From contig OW121855.1 in assembly GCA_933228895.1 (NCBI GenBank), forward strand, positions 38,268,698 through 38,332,697: a stretch of 64,000 bases of DNA. Direction: 5' to 3'. Below, piece by piece: positions 62,441-64,000 of this stretch (positions are counted from its first letter, which is position 1; the number at the start of each line of letters is the position of its first letter). This DNA comes from Platycnemis pennipes. Its lineage: Eukaryota > Arthropoda > Insecta > Odonata > Platycnemididae. A model generated the notes under the pieces. The model ran no database searches. It had not been told where the DNA came from and worked only from the letters and a program-made list of their open reading frames with translations. Both the position numbers and the translations under genes were made by a program.

Positions 62441-64000
62441 ATACCATATGTTATATTCATGCTCATAAAGCAACCTAAACAGACCCATGACTGTTTGCGA
62501 ATACTTTGCGGAGAATGATCCAAGGCACATATGTTCCCTGCCAATTTTGCAACGCAAAACACTTGTTTCGGCAAAGTTACTCTATTTTTGAAATGATACA
62601 AGTATCTACTTTCAACAGTAGTACCGCCCTCCTCAGCGTATACTGCCAAATTCCTATGATCCGTCAAAACGTACTCCAGTGAGTTTAAAAAAGGTTAACC
62701 TAAGCTGACAGCATTACTTTCGGTCAGTCTCATATCTAAAATTATCAAAGGCCACTGGCAGAGCCTTTGGCACCGCATTATTTCTCAATATTGCGAGAAA
62801 CGTTCGGTTTTCTTAGGAATTACTCCAACTCCATTTCATATCCACTCTCTTTTGCGCTATTTCCTAGCCTTTCTCTTTTTTATCTTTTTTGTTACTTTCT
62901 ATTCAAGACTCCAAAGTATATAGCATGCAAACTACTGTTAATGTTTACGGCCCTGTGAATTTTTTAAAAATTATCTCTTCTACTATTCATTCCAACCGAA
63001 TGGACCAGGATAGGAACTGCGCAAGAAGCATGACTTTTGAATTTACGTAAAAGAGGCAAGAAACAATTTAACAGGAAATCAGTCCATATTAAAACCTCTG
63101 ATGGATTGGATACTTATTATTATTATGGGTATAAGTTATTCTGGATACCTAATAGCAAGGAAAGCAGGTCAAATTCAACCCATAGTCATTGATGGGTAGG
63201 AACACTGTATAGCATGTAAATTTTAACTATCATCAAATTAAAATTTTTACACCGTTTCCGGTGGATTTTAAGTTTCAATCACTGAGTAGTGGTAAATAGA
63301 GCAAAAATTAGGCAATAACACTTCTTATCATCGGCTTTCGTTAGTAAAAAGTTGGACACCCCTCTTTTCAAGGAATATTTTTACCAAATAACTCCCTTTA
63401 ACTTAACATATTCAGGCTAAAGACAGGAAAAATCATCAATCCCAGCCGTAAACAGAACAATGTCAATCTCCAAATAATTCTTGATATTATTGAGTGTCAC
63501 AAGGTAAAGTTTGACACATATTCTATGAATAAAAACAGAAGGTTTAATCATGAAAGGGCCAGAATCATTCAGCTATTTATATCAAGCTGATTACGCACTG
63601 TTACCAAGTATGGAATATTAAAGCGATCAAATTTTTATAGTGCCAAATCCAATAACAAATATGCTCTTCTGTTTTATCCTGTAAGTGCATGAATCAAAGC
63701 CAAGTTTATAGGGAAACAAAATATTCATCACATTCACTGCAAAACACAAGCAGGTATTATAGATGCCATCCGTTAGCCATTTAAATGTGTACTATAGGAG
63801 ATCAAACCGCTATATCAAGCATGACATACGGGCTCTGATATCTCTATGAGTAGTAAAACGCTGGCTATTCGCCTTTGAGGACCGGGATTGGAACTTAAAA
63901 TCCAGAGTCCAAAATGTAGAGAATTAATCTCATTCAGTTACCTTCGTTCAGTTAGAAAAATACTACATTTTTTCCCCATCTCTAACTCAATTCTTTTATG
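62441..64000. other. AT-rich non-coding DNA
   Basis: No gene or mobile element recognised up to the window end. A short (TTA)n run lies at 63113-63125. Confidence 0.45.

Overview
The window looks like nuclear, non-coding DNA from an arthropod, most likely an insect. There are no dense prokaryote-style ORFs. Long AT-rich tracts alternate with GC-rich, strand-asymmetric polypurine/polypyrimidine islands, and decayed animal transposons (mariner, hAT-like, LINE, tRNA-derived SINE-like) are scattered throughout. I cannot name a species. I found no exon of a host protein gene that I can defend, no rRNA, no intact tRNA gene and no CRISPR array. The longest open frames (up to 290 codons) sit in polypyrimidine-rich strands, where stop codons are rare by composition; I treat them as artefacts. 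The window could be intergenic or lie inside a very long intron. 

Layout. 1-3.1 kb: AT-rich DNA with two perfect CRE octamers and two GC-rich islands. 3.77-4.34 kb: a mariner element with both inverted repeats and a TA target duplication, carrying only the C-terminal part of its transposase. 4.9-19.4 kb: AT-rich DNA broken by islands at about 7.8-9.0, 10.9-11.7, 12.5-13.4 and 15.5-16.3 kb. 19.4-28.4 kb: a LINE 3' tail, islands at 21.4-22.1 and 23.1-24.1 kb, and a 28-bp tandem repeat. 29.2 kb: a perfect palindrome. 32.8-33.6 kb: a G-run-rich island. 38-45.3 kb is the richest transposon stretch, with four LINE ORF relics, a SINE-like remnant and a GC-rich block at 42-43.7 kb. 46.2-46.6 kb: a small hAT-like element. 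49.5-58.4 kb: a LINE scrap, two tRNA-derived SINE-like heads, a LINE 3' end and three islands. 59.5-62.4 kb: a 66-bp segment of the 61.5-62.4 kb island is copied at 59.56 kb, inside a 20-bp direct repeat. 

The features do not form a pathway or operon. What connects several of them is the way short repeats arise. There are about ten short inverted duplications, several with completely matching arms (29, 23, 16 and 15 bp). For one of them, in a LINE 3' region, a second copy of the same LINE in the window shows the likely precursor: a 5-bp stem that appears to have been extended to 16 bp. This points to local template switching. I see no convincing evidence for a new multi-gene system here.
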